In this document: positions 11,674-22,700 of the stretch, piece by piece | How positions within the stretch are numbered: position 1 is the stretch's first letter | Layout of the letters: every line of letters begins with the position of its first letter | Source: Podospora comata | Lineage: Eukaryota > Ascomycota > Sordariomycetes > Sordariales > Podosporaceae | DNA length: 64,000 nt | Reading direction: 5' to 3' | Assembly (NCBI GenBank): GCA_017354895.1 | Contig: CP071497.1 | Span: 1,426,001-1,490,000 of the forward strand | Position numbers and translations under genes: made by a program | Notes under the pieces: generated by a model | What the model saw: the letters and a program-made list of their open reading frames with translations, nothing else | Database searches by the model: none | Told to the model about the DNA's origin: nothing

Positions 11674-12956
11674 GGTGGCTGTTGGCTCCAAGGCAGGTTG
11701 TGATGTGTTGTGATCAAGTGGGGTGTCGCGCAAAAGGGGCCGAGGGAAGCGATGCGTGCCCAATCTGCAGGCGGCTGTGTGTATTTCTGGTGTCCGAGAA
11801 AGCTGCAGCGACAGAAAAAGCGCAGCGGAAACGGACGGGTATCTTAATGTCTAGTATCTGACGAAGAAGGAGAGGGTTAGCTTGCTGGCTGCCCTGGCCA
11901 AGATAATCGGGGAGGTGTTTGCCGAAGCCTCGTGGTGGGGTGGACAAACAACAGCACAATGTGCGATGCGAAGTCCAAGCGGGTGGGGTGTCGCAGCATG
12001 TGAAGAGGAGGCCTTGGCTAAAGTGTGTCCTATACACCACCCGGCGATATGATGTAGCTTGCTGGTGAGAGGAGTAGGTGGACAAGTGGTGGTGGCCCAA
12101 AGCCGGCGTCGGAAGACACGAGGAGGGGAAGATTGGGGGACAGGAGTTGGAGGCCCAAACGTACAGAAATTTCCTTGAATGCAAATAATGGTACAGGGGA
12201 CGAGGTAGCCGACGTTCGGGAAGAAAAGGGTTCTATTGTAGTCAGCGTCGCCGGCTCCTGCGGCTGGGCTTCTGTGAGGTTTGTGTCGTCGGTTGTTGCG
12301 ATGGGAAGCTCTTGAATGTGTCGAAATGAGAAATGAGGTCGACCCAGCGGCTGTCCCCCTCCCTAGGGTGCCTGCGGCTGCCCGCCCAGCCAGCCAAGGG
12401 CGCGCTGAGAGGGTGGGTTGAAAGGCTCTGATTGGCCAGAAACAGCTCCATCAAGCGGCACCTGCAAGAAAGACGCTTGGACCAGCTCCAACACCGGTTA
12501 GACCTCGACATCCAGATTGGCACGTGGTGAGCGTCGTGTAGGCATTTCCATCCTGCATGACATATGGCTCCAGGGCGCCTACCAGGCCCAGGCACTCGTT
12601 CATGTATGTACAAGAGAACAACGACCACTTCCAACATGCCACGTTTTGATGTTTGAGAGCCTGGGAGCTCAAGATGGTGAGTGCAGTTTCATCATCTCGA
12701 CCCCCACGGCCTGGACACTTCGAACGCTCGGGCCATGTTTCGCGAGTCTCCCACCTCAACTCTAGACGTCATCAGATGATCAAGTACTACCTCGCCGTGA
12801 AAGCCTGGTCTAGTTGAAGTCGATCACTTGGCTTCATCTGCCGCGCATCCGTCATGGCAAAGGCCTCTGACTGCTATCCGTCTGTCACCTAGAGCAGTTG
12901 TCATTGAGCAGTATCATGAAGAAGGCATAAGTGACAAGCCAGCATAGCATCGATGC
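11674..12956. other. Promoter/5' region of the SAPS gene and intergenic
   Basis: About 1.28 kb. The part next to 11673 is the expected leader and promoter of the SAPS gene; a leader intron is possible but not resolved. Short frames elsewhere show no recognisable domain. The 3' flank of the GH79 gene lies at the right end. Confidence 0.45.
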
Positions 12957-14516
12957 TTACTCGAATGTCAACAAGACTGCCTCACTATCCCGAACCGACA
13001 ATTTTCCTCGCGCTTCCAAACTTTCTTCAGCCACTTGGCCCACAGCAACACCATTCTTAAACGACTGCCCAGCCCACGTCACCTTGGCAGCGTCTTTCTC
13101 ATCCACTGATGGAGCAGTCATACGCTTAACCGTCGCCCCCCTATGAGCCCCTAAATCCAACACAACCTCCCCTCTTTGCTCCTGCTGTCCAGCATAATAC
13201 AGCTTCAAATTCAAGGCCACAATCTTGGTCAGCCTCGTACCAGCAGCATCAAATATCGCATACGCCGAAAACTCCCTCTCTGCAATCCCCCGGGGCGTCT
13301 TTAGCGCAGCAATCCTCCCCCCTTCACTCAGTGCCTCCACCACCAGCAGCTGACTGACAAACACCGGCAACACCCTCGCCTCGCCCCTCTTGGTCGAGTT
13401 GATCGGGTACAACAACGAATAACTACTAAATCCCGGCGTCCCATCATCTCCAGGCGTGTTCAGCTGCTGGTTACTCTGGAACACCAACGTTGCCCCCTGG
13501 TGCAAGTGCACGCTTGTCGCGTTTCTCACGGCGTATATCAGCTCCACGTCTGCCGTCCACAGCGCCTGTGCAAACGAGTCTGATACTCCTGGTTTTCCGC
13601 TACAAGCAATCGAGTTGAACTCCCCGATCACCCACTCACCCTTTTGCTGCATGGCTAGCTTGGCCGAAGGGTAGATTTCATGGTCGGCGTAGCGGAGTAG
13701 GTCGGTGTGGTTGAGGATGTTCGGGATTGTAGCCAATCGCTCACGAGCGGGGTCACAAGTTGCAAACGCGTACGAGTGGATGGAGTACTGCGAGACTTGG
13801 CCAGTGTTGTTGATGCCGGCCGGGATGAGGTCTGCTGGACGGACCTTGAGAGGGGTGATGTCGGTTGTTGCGCTTGATGCCCACCATTTTCCGCTGCTGT
13901 GGCCAGTCCGGTTGCCACCCAGAGCACTGTTGATCTGATTAACAAAGGAGAGCCATTGATCGACGTAAGCCTTCGTGCTTCCCTGCCAGCGAGAGGTTGG
14001 ATAGTTTGTGGGCTCGTTGCCTAGCTCATAGTGGATGATCTTGTCTTTCTGGAGGTTGTAGGATGCGAGTGCAAGGTCTCTGGCTATGGGGACAGAGTTG
14101 TTGCCAAAGTTGAGAGTAGAGACGAACGTGGTGCCCTCGGGGAAGTTGTCCCAGGAGCGGTAGAAGGCTGGCCCGATGGTGGTTCGGTAGATGCCTCCTT
14201 TGCTGTTCTCAGTGCGGACAACAGATGTTTTCTGGGAAGGGTCAAATATCATGCTGTCCATCGTGATGCCTCCCGCCCTGATGATGGGACGAGCACCGCG
14301 CTCGTGGAGGTGGTTGAGGAGGGTGTACGTCAGGTTGCGGGGGGCGTCTGGTTCGCCGAAGAACTCGACCCAGAAGGCCGGCTCGAAGGAGTAGCTGACG
14401 AACTGCGGCACATGTGACTGCGAGATTGAAGATGCGGGAACAAGGCTTAGTGAGGTATTCACTGCTGACGCCCCTGCCAGCAATGATGCTGCAGTTATTT
14501 TCATGGACGTGATCAT
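12957..14516 (-). CDS. GH79 family beta-glucuronidase, secreted
   Basis: A single-exon minus-strand gene of 519 residues. I chose the ATG at 14516 (MITSMKITAASLLAG); the ATG at 14504 would also give a signal peptide, with the hydrophobic stretch ITAASLLAGASA. Residues about 30-400 match glycoside hydrolase family 79: SHVPQFVSYSFEPAFWVEFFG, IIRAGGITMDS, then HYELGNEPTNYP, whose Glu near residue 169 fits the acid/base, and WVIGEFNSIACSGKPGVSD, whose Glu near residue 297 fits the nucleophile. The C-terminal 100 residues look like the small beta-domain of this family. Several NxT/S sites fit secretion. Fungal GH79 enzymes release (4-O-methyl-)glucuronic acid from arabinogalactan proteins or related glycans. 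The gene is transcribed away from the condensation-protein gene at 15855. Confidence 0.87.
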   Translation of the reverse strand: MITSMKITAASLLAGASAVNTSLSLVPASSISQSHVPQFVSYSFEPAFWVEFFGEPDAPRNLTYTLLNHLHERGARPIIRAGGITMDSMIFDPSQKTSVVRTENSKGGIYRTTIGPAFYRSWDNFPEGTTFVSTLNFGNNSVPIARDLALASYNLQKDKIIHYELGNEPTNYPTSRWQGSTKAYVDQWLSFVNQINSALGGNRTGHSSGKWWASSATTDITPLKVRPADLIPAGINNTGQVSQYSIHSYAFATCDPARERLATIPNILNHTDLLRYADHEIYPSAKLAMQQKGEWVIGEFNSIACSGKPGVSDSFAQALWTADVELIYAVRNATSVHLHQGATLVFQSNQQLNTPGDDGTPGFSSYSLLYPINSTKRGEARVLPVFVSQLLVVEALSEGGRIAALKTPRGIAEREFSAYAIFDAAGTRLTKIVALNLKLYYAGQQEQRGEVVLDLGAHRGATVKRMTAPSVDEKDAAKVTWAGQSFKNGVAVGQVAEESLEARGKLSVRDSEAVLLTFE

Positions 14517-15854
14517 GGGGTTGACGAGCTGTAGGGATAACAACACAAGTGTGATGGATTAGAACATCCGAGTAAATTCATCCATAGGTGCCTACCCGTC
14601 TCCTCATATATCTGCCTTTCCTTGGAGGGGCACTGGCAAGCGCTCGGTTAAGATTGATGGACTTCATTTTTCCTTATTTCCCATGATGCGGGGTCCTCTT
14701 CCCACTCTGCGCGGAGATGATCCGGGTATGTTGCGATTGCAACCTTCTCCAAGTGCGAGATGCCATCATGGCCATCTTTTCAAAGGGCAGCACGATATGT
14801 TGGGATTCCTCGTTGCCCTGTGCCTCCTCTTATAATCTGAACCATGGGGTTTTAAACTGGCTTATCTGGGCTCTAGTCTACCCACCTCGCTCAGAATTCA
14901 AGCTTTGCTCACCGTCCTCATGGTTAGGTAGTTTGGGTCGCTCATGATCTATTCACCGTGCCGACGGCTTCCTTACTCGCTGCTGGCGGCACTCTTGTCT
15001 TAGTGTATCTGGAATAATACGTTTTTCCCTTCCTTGAAGTTTCAAGTTCGAGACAAACAGTCATAGTCAATGTACTGGTGTCCCACACTTTCTCACAGGG
15101 TACAGTTCCCGACAAGTGGGCAAGACAGTGGAACACTTTTTCTTCCGGGTGAAAAAAAGGCGGTGTACCTAGCGGGTGAGCCTAACTGTTTCAATATTTG
15201 TCGGTAATATTTCTATTATCCAGGAGGAAAATCGTCGTTAACAACGGAGACTGGACTATGAACGTCGAGGCCATTGAGGCAACAGTTCAAGTTGCAATGA
15301 TCAACTACCACTCTCCGCCACCTCAGCCACACACCCAAGATTACACATATGTGGCTGTGAATGAAGAAATTCTGAAGAGCAAGAGCAGAGGGCAGGCAAG
15401 ACTGGAATGTGGGGTTTGGTACTAGACTGGGAGAAAATGGCAAGGCCATTAATGGCCCAGCTGATGACTCCCACCATGGCCCCCGAGCTTCCGCTCAACC
15501 GACCTAGCAGACACATCTCCAGCTAAGTGTGGTCCGGCTCGGCCGTATGCCCCCAAGTAAATTGGGTGCTTGTGGAGAGACAGATGTAAGACCGGGACAA
15601 ACCTTCCCGCTAATACAGCCTTGGTCTGCATGTTGATCTTTGCCAAGGTACAAGGATACCTACCTATCGTTCGTTATTCACACCCCCCCCAGCCACGCAA
15701 CCCACCCGACCACCATAGCATCTCGACCTGCAAGTGACACAGGTACACGTCCTACCCCGAGGCTAGTCAGTGGACATAATTAGCAGTGTTTGGCATCCTC
15801 GCCCGTCTTTCCAGCCTTCTCCTCTACCAGCACGACAAACGAAAAACAGCAAGA
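14517..15854. promoter_or_regulatory. Shared divergent promoter region, GH79 and condensation-protein gene
   Basis: This 1.34-kb stretch lies between two divergent start codons, 14516 (minus) and 15855 (plus). No coding domain was recognised. It is annotated as regulatory by position only; no specific operator could be supported. Confidence 0.4.
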
Positions 15855-18032
15855 ATGATGGACACCAAGGTTCTCTCGCGAGATGATATTGACAACGAAA
15901 CACTCGAGATCATAGCCGAAGCGTGCCAGACTTCGACGAGGGATATTGAGGACATCTACAACTGCGTACATCAACAACTCGACCATGTCAGCCACAGCCA
16001 GCCGGGCCGATCCGAATGGTTTCAAATCGTGCTCTCCTTTGATGAGGGAATAGAGCTTGAACGGTGGTGCAGGGCTCTGCAGAGAGTCGTGAGGGCTAAC
16101 GCCGTGTTGCGCACAAGATTGGTTCAGTGTCGGGGGCTGGGAGTGTTACAGGTGGTCATCAAGGAGGACCACACCACAGAACACCTCTCTGGAGACGTTG
16201 AGGAATATTTGAGAGATGACCAGGCTCGACGGATGGACTTTGGGGTCCCTCTTCTGCGCTCAGCCTTCATCGGCAGGAGCTTTGTTCTGACCATTCACCA
16301 CGCCATTATGGACTACTGGTCGTTAACCACGCTAGTTCAGCAGGACATTGTTATGGCCTTCCTCGGGGAAGCACCTCCGGAAAGACCTCAGTTCAAAGAG
16401 TTCGTGGCTCACTGCCTCGCCATCGACGAAAGAGCCGCCAAGGCCTTTTGGGCCTCCCGCTTTGATAGCCGCCGTCTTCCTGTCATCTTCCCGCCTGTTC
16501 CACCTGGGCATACACCCTACCCCAGCCAAGCCGTGGAGAAAGAAATCGTCTTGACACACCAGCTGGGCCCCGGAAGCATCTCCTCAACACACGTCCCCAC
16601 CTTCGCCGAGGCCGCTTGGGCACTTACAGAGGCCACTTACGCCGACAGCGACAGCATCTCGTACGGATTTGTCCTTTCTGGACGCTCCCCGACGCTTGGC
16701 GGCCTCGAATCAACCCTGGGACCGATGCACGTCGAGGTGCCCATGCAAGTCAACCTCAACATCCAACAGCGCAAGGGCATGACGGTGGAGCAACTCGTGA
16801 AGGACAGGGCAGCCTCGCTGCGTCAACTCCAAGCACACCCCGCACTCCAGTACGGCTTGACCAACATCTCTCTTGTGAACGAAGCGGCCCAGGTCTCGTC
16901 CAAATTCCAGACGCTTTTCAACATCATCCCCGCGCTACCTCCGAAGTTCTCCGCCGCGTCTGACGTACCAGCCCCGATACGGATGGATCGTGTGCTTTGG
17001 CAGGCGCGGACGCTACCGGCCTTGATACTACGCTGCAAACTGGAGTCGATCAACCGAGATGGAGCAACGCAGGGTCCTGGGGCGACTAGGATTTTGCTCA
17101 AGACTTTGTACGACCCCGCAGTCCTCCCTGAACGGCAGCTACATCGCATTCTGAATCAATTTGAGCATACACTTCGCGTGCTGGCCGAGGTTCCTCCGAC
17201 CTCCAGATTGGACAGACTTCCGCTCTTCAACAAGCATGATTTGGGTGAAGTGATGCGCTGGAATCATGATGGAGCGCTGAGAAACGGAAGGTTCATCGAT
17301 GCCGCCTTGGGCGCATTGTTTCCAGGAATCCCCTCGGGTCGCTGCAAAGTTTGGCTGGCAAGCCTGCAGAATCCCAACGAACTTGCGCCTATTGGGAGCG
17401 TTGGACAGCTTTGGCTGGAAGGCCCGGAGCTTTCTTCCGCTTCCTCTCCCTACCTCTTGTCAACCTTGCAACAGCAAGTTCCTCCGTGGGCGTTATCCTC
17501 TGACAGCCACCACCCACAACCCACCGGACTGTTCATTCGCACAGGGTATCTCGCCAAGTATATCGAGACAGGCAGCGGGGAAGATAACGAGCTGTGCGTC
17601 GTGGGACGGCAAGAGAACCGGGTCAAGATCAACAATCAAACAGTTCAGTTGGAGGAGGTCGAGGGCTTGATTATGCACCATGACGATGTCCAAGACGCTG
17701 CCGTTTTCACCAAAATCGCTGCCGGGCGCACGCAACTCGTCGCAATGGTTGTGCCAAGATGCACCGTGACCTCTGGCGATACGGACTCGGACTCATCATC
17801 AGACACGGAAGCCATTTTTGCGGGGGAGATAAAGGAGATGGGGGGTCAGCAGCTGCTTCTGGACTCGGTTCGTCGCCATGCGGGTGAGGGTTTCTCTTCT
17901 GAAAGACACAAGATCCCGACAGTCTGGCATGCCATTGAACAATTTCCATATCTCGAAGAAGGCAGCGGAATCAGTGGGTTGCATACAGTCGACCGGGAAG
18001 CTCTTCGCAGGTGGTTGAAACTGCGGCGTTGA
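15855..18032 (+). CDS. Stand-alone NRPS condensation domain with truncated adenylation tail
   Basis: A single open frame of 725 residues. I chose the first ATG of a tandem pair (MMDTKVLS). Residues about 25-460 form a non-ribosomal-peptide-synthetase condensation domain: the start DIEDIYNCV is a worn form of the usual IxDIYPCTPLQ, and the catalytic motif TIHHAIMDYWS (HHxxxDxxS, near residue 147) is intact. Residues about 500-725 match only the C-terminal part of an adenylation domain: GSVGQLWLEGPE, FIRTGYLAKY (compare YxTGD) and GRQENRVKINNQTVQLEEVE (motif A8). The ATP-binding core motifs A1-A5 are missing, the A10 lysine position is lost (SGLHTVDREALRR), and there is no carrier domain. It therefore cannot activate an amino acid by itself. 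It sits 1.7 kb upstream of, and in the same direction as, the PKS, so it may condense or release the polyketide. Alternatively it is a remnant of an NRPS module. Confidence 0.8.
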   Translation: MMDTKVLSRDDIDNETLEIIAEACQTSTRDIEDIYNCVHQQLDHVSHSQPGRSEWFQIVLSFDEGIELERWCRALQRVVRANAVLRTRLVQCRGLGVLQVVIKEDHTTEHLSGDVEEYLRDDQARRMDFGVPLLRSAFIGRSFVLTIHHAIMDYWSLTTLVQQDIVMAFLGEAPPERPQFKEFVAHCLAIDERAAKAFWASRFDSRRLPVIFPPVPPGHTPYPSQAVEKEIVLTHQLGPGSISSTHVPTFAEAAWALTEATYADSDSISYGFVLSGRSPTLGGLESTLGPMHVEVPMQVNLNIQQRKGMTVEQLVKDRAASLRQLQAHPALQYGLTNISLVNEAAQVSSKFQTLFNIIPALPPKFSAASDVPAPIRMDRVLWQARTLPALILRCKLESINRDGATQGPGATRILLKTLYDPAVLPERQLHRILNQFEHTLRVLAEVPPTSRLDRLPLFNKHDLGEVMRWNHDGALRNGRFIDAALGALFPGIPSGRCKVWLASLQNPNELAPIGSVGQLWLEGPELSSASSPYLLSTLQQQVPPWALSSDSHHPQPTGLFIRTGYLAKYIETGSGEDNELCVVGRQENRVKINNQTVQLEEVEGLIMHHDDVQDAAVFTKIAAGRTQLVAMVVPRCTVTSGDTDSDSSSDTEAIFAGEIKEMGGQQLLLDSVRRHAGEGFSSERHKIPTVWHAIEQFPYLEEGSGISGLHTVDREALRRWLKLRR

Positions 18033-19766
18033 TTGGACCCCGTGTTACTCGCAGTTACAAGCATTGGCAACGGTTGAATCAAGTAGTGATCAGCAACGAT
18101 ACAGCCATGTCCCCTATCTACAAGTGATTTTACCTTAGGAACTACCAATCATGTGTGGGCGATAGCTGACGCAAAGGATCGGACACCTACTGTTGAAGAT
18201 CATCCCGACATAGCGACCGACATATCGATAAAGTAGCATCCTACTGTCTGGTCACCGAAGGGGTTTTGCCAAGCTCTTGTCTGGTGGTAATATTGGAAAG
18301 CTTTTGCATAGAAACATATCAATGCGAGTCCGAGAAGACAAGAACCGGATAAACCATCTAACCGCGTCATATCAAAACTTTGGGCGGTTTGAGTTGCCCG
18401 GACCGGAGTACGACCCATGGACGCAGGAATAGATTACAGCCAATCTCATTTGGCGCTCTGCTCAGCCGCCCTTCTAGAAGACAAGGAAACCTTTGTACAC
18501 ATTGATGGTTCCCCGCAGGGGGGGTGTAACCCTCTCCCGTACATTGGCCAAGATGATTACATATATGTTTTTTTCTTGGGCCATGTACTCGGCAGTGTTA
18601 CTGGGTGTGTCTGGCACTCCCAAATGACAAAGGCCACTGCAATTGATTTGGCTGAGTGGTAGGGGACTGTCGGATATCAATGGACTTTTGCTGCTACCGC
18701 TTGAAGGGGTTCGCTTGACAGACATTGCATGCGTGTCTCAACCAACACGCCCGGGCTCTTTCTACCATGATTCGCAGACAGACCCCAAATGGGGACCCGG
18801 AGGCGGGCCGCTGGGATGGATGGAAGAGATAAGATGCTTACGTCTTGGCTTGTTGTTGAACGTGATCCCAGTAACTTGTGTCCGGGGAAAGGTCAAGGTG
18901 CGGGTTGGATGGGGCGGAGAGGGGGGGGAAGGGGGGGGGTACGGCATGGCGATTTATGACACCATTATGTTGTTGTTGTTGTCTCAGGGTATCTAGAACC
19001 GGCAAGCCGTGTAAGTCCTATTCCCACCACATTCTGCCCGAAGGGTGACATGCTGATCCGACAATTCCGCATGGCTTGAAACATGGTATTTTTTATTTCA
19101 CCCCCGGCATCAGGGACAAAAGGTTGCCCGAGCTGATGGTTTTTTTTTTTTGGTTATACCTACCGGTTCAAGGATGGGCGCAATCAATGTTTCGGTTGAC
19201 GACATGGGTCAAAGGATGCAGAGTGCAGGAAGCTATTGAGAATGCCAATGCTGGGTATTCGTGGGGAATTATCAATATCAATTCGTGGGGTACTGGAGTA
19301 TGGTATGTTTCTGTCTCGAGGCGAAGGCCGTCTCACTTTCTAGGTACCTACCCAAGGTAGTGATCCCTTCCAGTTCACACATCACTAGGTACTGGGCTTT
19401 TACTAATGCTGCTCGACCGTCACAGAGTTCATCCGAGACGCCAAAGGTGCGTAAGCACATCCACTTGATTGGGCTGAGCGGCGCATGGTTGCTACCTATC
19501 CTATCTAAAGCTAAGGTACCTTGATCCTGTGTGTCTCCTTCCTATGGGGAGTTTGGTCCCTGACTATCAAGGCTCTGGGAACGACATCTCGAGGAATAGA
19601 CGTGGTATAAAGAAGTATATAAATTCGTCTTGGGCCGCTTTGACTTTTCACCCTGATCTCTATCATCATCAAACCGCCCCCCCCCCCTCCCTCCATCCAC
19701 TTGTTCCTACTCTCCACCGCCCCAACCAACCCTCAACGGTACACACACCCTTCTCTCTAACAAAAC
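18033..19766. promoter_or_regulatory. Intergenic region with PKS promoter
   Basis: A 1.73-kb stretch between the condensation-protein stop and the PKS start. Short frames show no domain. It contains homopolymer and G-rich tracts (near 18920 and 19140) and, close to the PKS, a TATA-like element followed by a pyrimidine-rich leader. Confidence 0.45.
19616..19623 (+). promoter_or_regulatory. TATA-like element upstream of PKS
   Basis: TATATAAA lies 144 bp before the PKS start codon and is followed by a CT-rich leader, the usual layout of a fungal core promoter. Assigned by sequence and position only. Confidence 0.45.
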
Positions 19767-22700
19767 ATGGCACCCTTCAACGACCCAACCCCCATCGCCA
19801 TCGTGGGCCTGTCCTACCGCGCCCCAGGCGTGGGCCGCAAGGGGTTGTACGACTACCTCTCCCAAGCCAAATCCGCCTGGAGCACCATGCCCCCCACCCG
19901 CTTCGACCAGCAGGCCTTCCACACCCCCGGCCTCGACAAGCCCGGCTGCTTCAAGGTCAACGGCGCCCACTTCCTCCCGGACGACATCTACCAGTTCGAC
20001 GCCGCCTTCTTCAACATGAGGGCCGAAGAGGCAAAGAACTCGGACCCGCAGCACAGGATGATGCTCGAGTGCGCGCTCGAGGCGGCCGAGAACGCGGGCC
20101 AGTCCCTGCTGGACATTGCGGGAAAAAACATTGGCGTTTTTGTCGCTTGCGGCTCGCAAGAGTACGCCCACCGCGTGGCGGAGGATCTGGCCAAGACGAC
20201 TGCTTGGACCGCGACGGGGATTGCGGCGTGCATGTTTGCCAATAGGTTGAGTTACTTTTTCGATGTGCACGGCCCGAGCGTGGCTATTGAGGCGGCGTGC
20301 GCGAGTAGTTGTTATGCTACGCATCAGGCTTGCCAGGCGCTGAGGAATGGGGAGTGTGAGGCTGCTTTTGTGGGGGCTTCGGCTATTTGTTTTAGTCCCA
20401 ACTTGTGGATTACGTTGGAGAAGATGGGGGCGCTGTCGGCCGAGGGGAAGAGCTTTTCTTATGATCACAAGGCTGCTGGGTTTGGGCGGGGTGAGGGGGG
20501 TGCTTGTCTGTTGATTAAGAGGCTTGATGATGCGGTGAGGGATGGGGATCCTATTCATGCTGTTATTAGGGGGTCTGCTTGCAATCACTGTGGGAGGTCG
20601 GAGGGGATTACTATGCCGAGTCGGATATCGCAGGAGCGGTTGTTGGTCAAGGTGCATGAGGCTGCTGGGCTTAGCCCGGGGGAGACGCCTGTTGTTGAGG
20701 GCCATGGGACTGGTACGCCTGCCGGGTGAGTTTTTTTCTTTTTGTTTTTCTTTTTCCTGTGGCCCCACAATAAATTCAGGGGCTGGAAAGGGGGGATGGT
20801 ATGACATGACAAGAAACTAATCTGGATATTTTCAGTGACCCCATTGAGGCTGGCGCATTCGCCGCCATCTTGGCCAAGGACAGGACAGAAGCAAACCCCC
20901 TGTACATTGGATCGATCAAGTCCAACTTTGGGTGAGTGCTGCATTCAGGTGATTTCAAGTTTGAACTTCACTCTGACCAGTTTCCAGTCATCTAGAAGGG
21001 GCAAGCGGTATTCTGGGCATGGTCAAGGCTATCCTTATGGTCAAACACGGCATCATCCTTCCCACCGCCGGCTTCGAGGAGATGAACAAGCGCATCGAAG
21101 GGAAGGAAAAGATGCGTGTCATTGGAGACAAACCAATGGCCTGGCCCGAAAATGAGCTCAGAAGAGCACTGGTGACCAACTTTGGTATGCGTTTTCTTCC
21201 ATTCTCATCACTCGTGGGGAGAGGAAACAATGGGCTGACAGATTCAAGGGTTTGGTGGTAGTAACTCTGCAGTCTTGCTTGAGCAACCTCCTGTGTCGCC
21301 TGCGCTGACTGGCCACCTGGCTTTGAGGGCTTATACCAATGGCCATGCTGCCAATGGCGTCAATGGGCATGCCAATGGTACCAGCGGTGTCAATGGCCAT
21401 CACCATGTCAATGGCAACGGCATCAATGGCCACAGCACGAACGGGACCAACGGTGTCAACGGCCACCACCACGCTCCAAACCGGCTGTTTGTTCTGTCAG
21501 CCAAGACAGACAACAGTCTCAATGCCTACCTGTCTTCGTTTGTCGAGTTCCTCGGGGACGAGAACCCGACGCCCGACTGGTCTACTGTCCGCGTCGACGA
21601 CGCCGACTTTGCCAAGAATCTCAGCTACACTCTCGGCCAGCGCCGCACACATCATCCATACCGTGTCGCCGTCGTCGCCAACTCGGTCGATGGCCTGAAA
21701 AAGAAGCTCTCCTCCAAAAAGCCCGTCAGAGCCAAGCAAGACCGCATCGTCGCCTTTTGCTTCACCGGCCAAGGCGCCCAATATGCCCAAATGGCTTCGG
21801 GATTGCGTCATTACAAGGTCTTCGCCGACGCCCTTGATCAAGCCGAAGACCTTCTCACCTCCATGGGGGCGACGTGGTCCTTGACCGAGGAGCTCGGCAA
21901 GGATGCTTCCGTCTCCCGCGTTGACGATGCCGAGATCAGCCAACCGGCGTGCACTGCTGTCCAGCTCGCTCTTGTCGAGCTGCTCAGGAGCTGGGGAGTC
22001 ACACCCAAAGCTGTCACCGGGCACTCTAGCGGCGAAATGGCGGCCGCGTACACGGCCGGGCTCATCTCCTTCACGGCTGCTGTTGCTACCGCCTACTATC
22101 GCGGCCAGGCTGCGTCGCAGCTGGCGTCCAAGGGAGGTGTTGGTGCCATGCTGGCTCTGGGAGTTGGCTTTGAGGAAGCCTCCAAGCTCATTCGAGATCA
22201 CGCGGGTGACGCCTATGCGACTGTTGGTGCTATCAACAGTCCTAATAGCGTGACCGTGTCGGGTGATATGGCTGCCATTGAGGCCATCCACAAGGCTGCG
22301 GACGAGCAAGGCTTGTTTGTTCGCCGGCTCAAGGTCAGCCTGGCGTACCACTCTCGTCATATGGAGGAGGTGGCCGATTGGTACCGCGCGGCGATCCAGC
22401 CTTACTACGAGGATGAGTTTGTCGTTGTCGAGAACGACGACAGTAAGCCGGCCTTTGTTTCCTCGGTCACTGGCCGGGTCGAAACTGTGATTGACTCGTC
22501 GTACTGGGTCAACAACCTTGTCCGACCTGTTCGGTTTTCTGATGCCATCACCAAGCTGTTCTCCCAACAGCAGGATGTCAAGACCGGCCGGACACCTAAT
22601 ACCATTGTCGAGATTGGCCCGCACGCGGCCTTGAAGAACCCCATCAAGCGCACGGTCGAGGATCTCTCCCTCAAGTCCTTCTCTTACCTCCCTTCTTTGG

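Noticed and set aside
19707-20807. Long minus-strand open frame antisense to the PKS ketosynthase
   Set aside because: It mirrors GC-rich PKS coding sequence, crosses the PKS intron and has no domain; the sense strand reads a clear KS.
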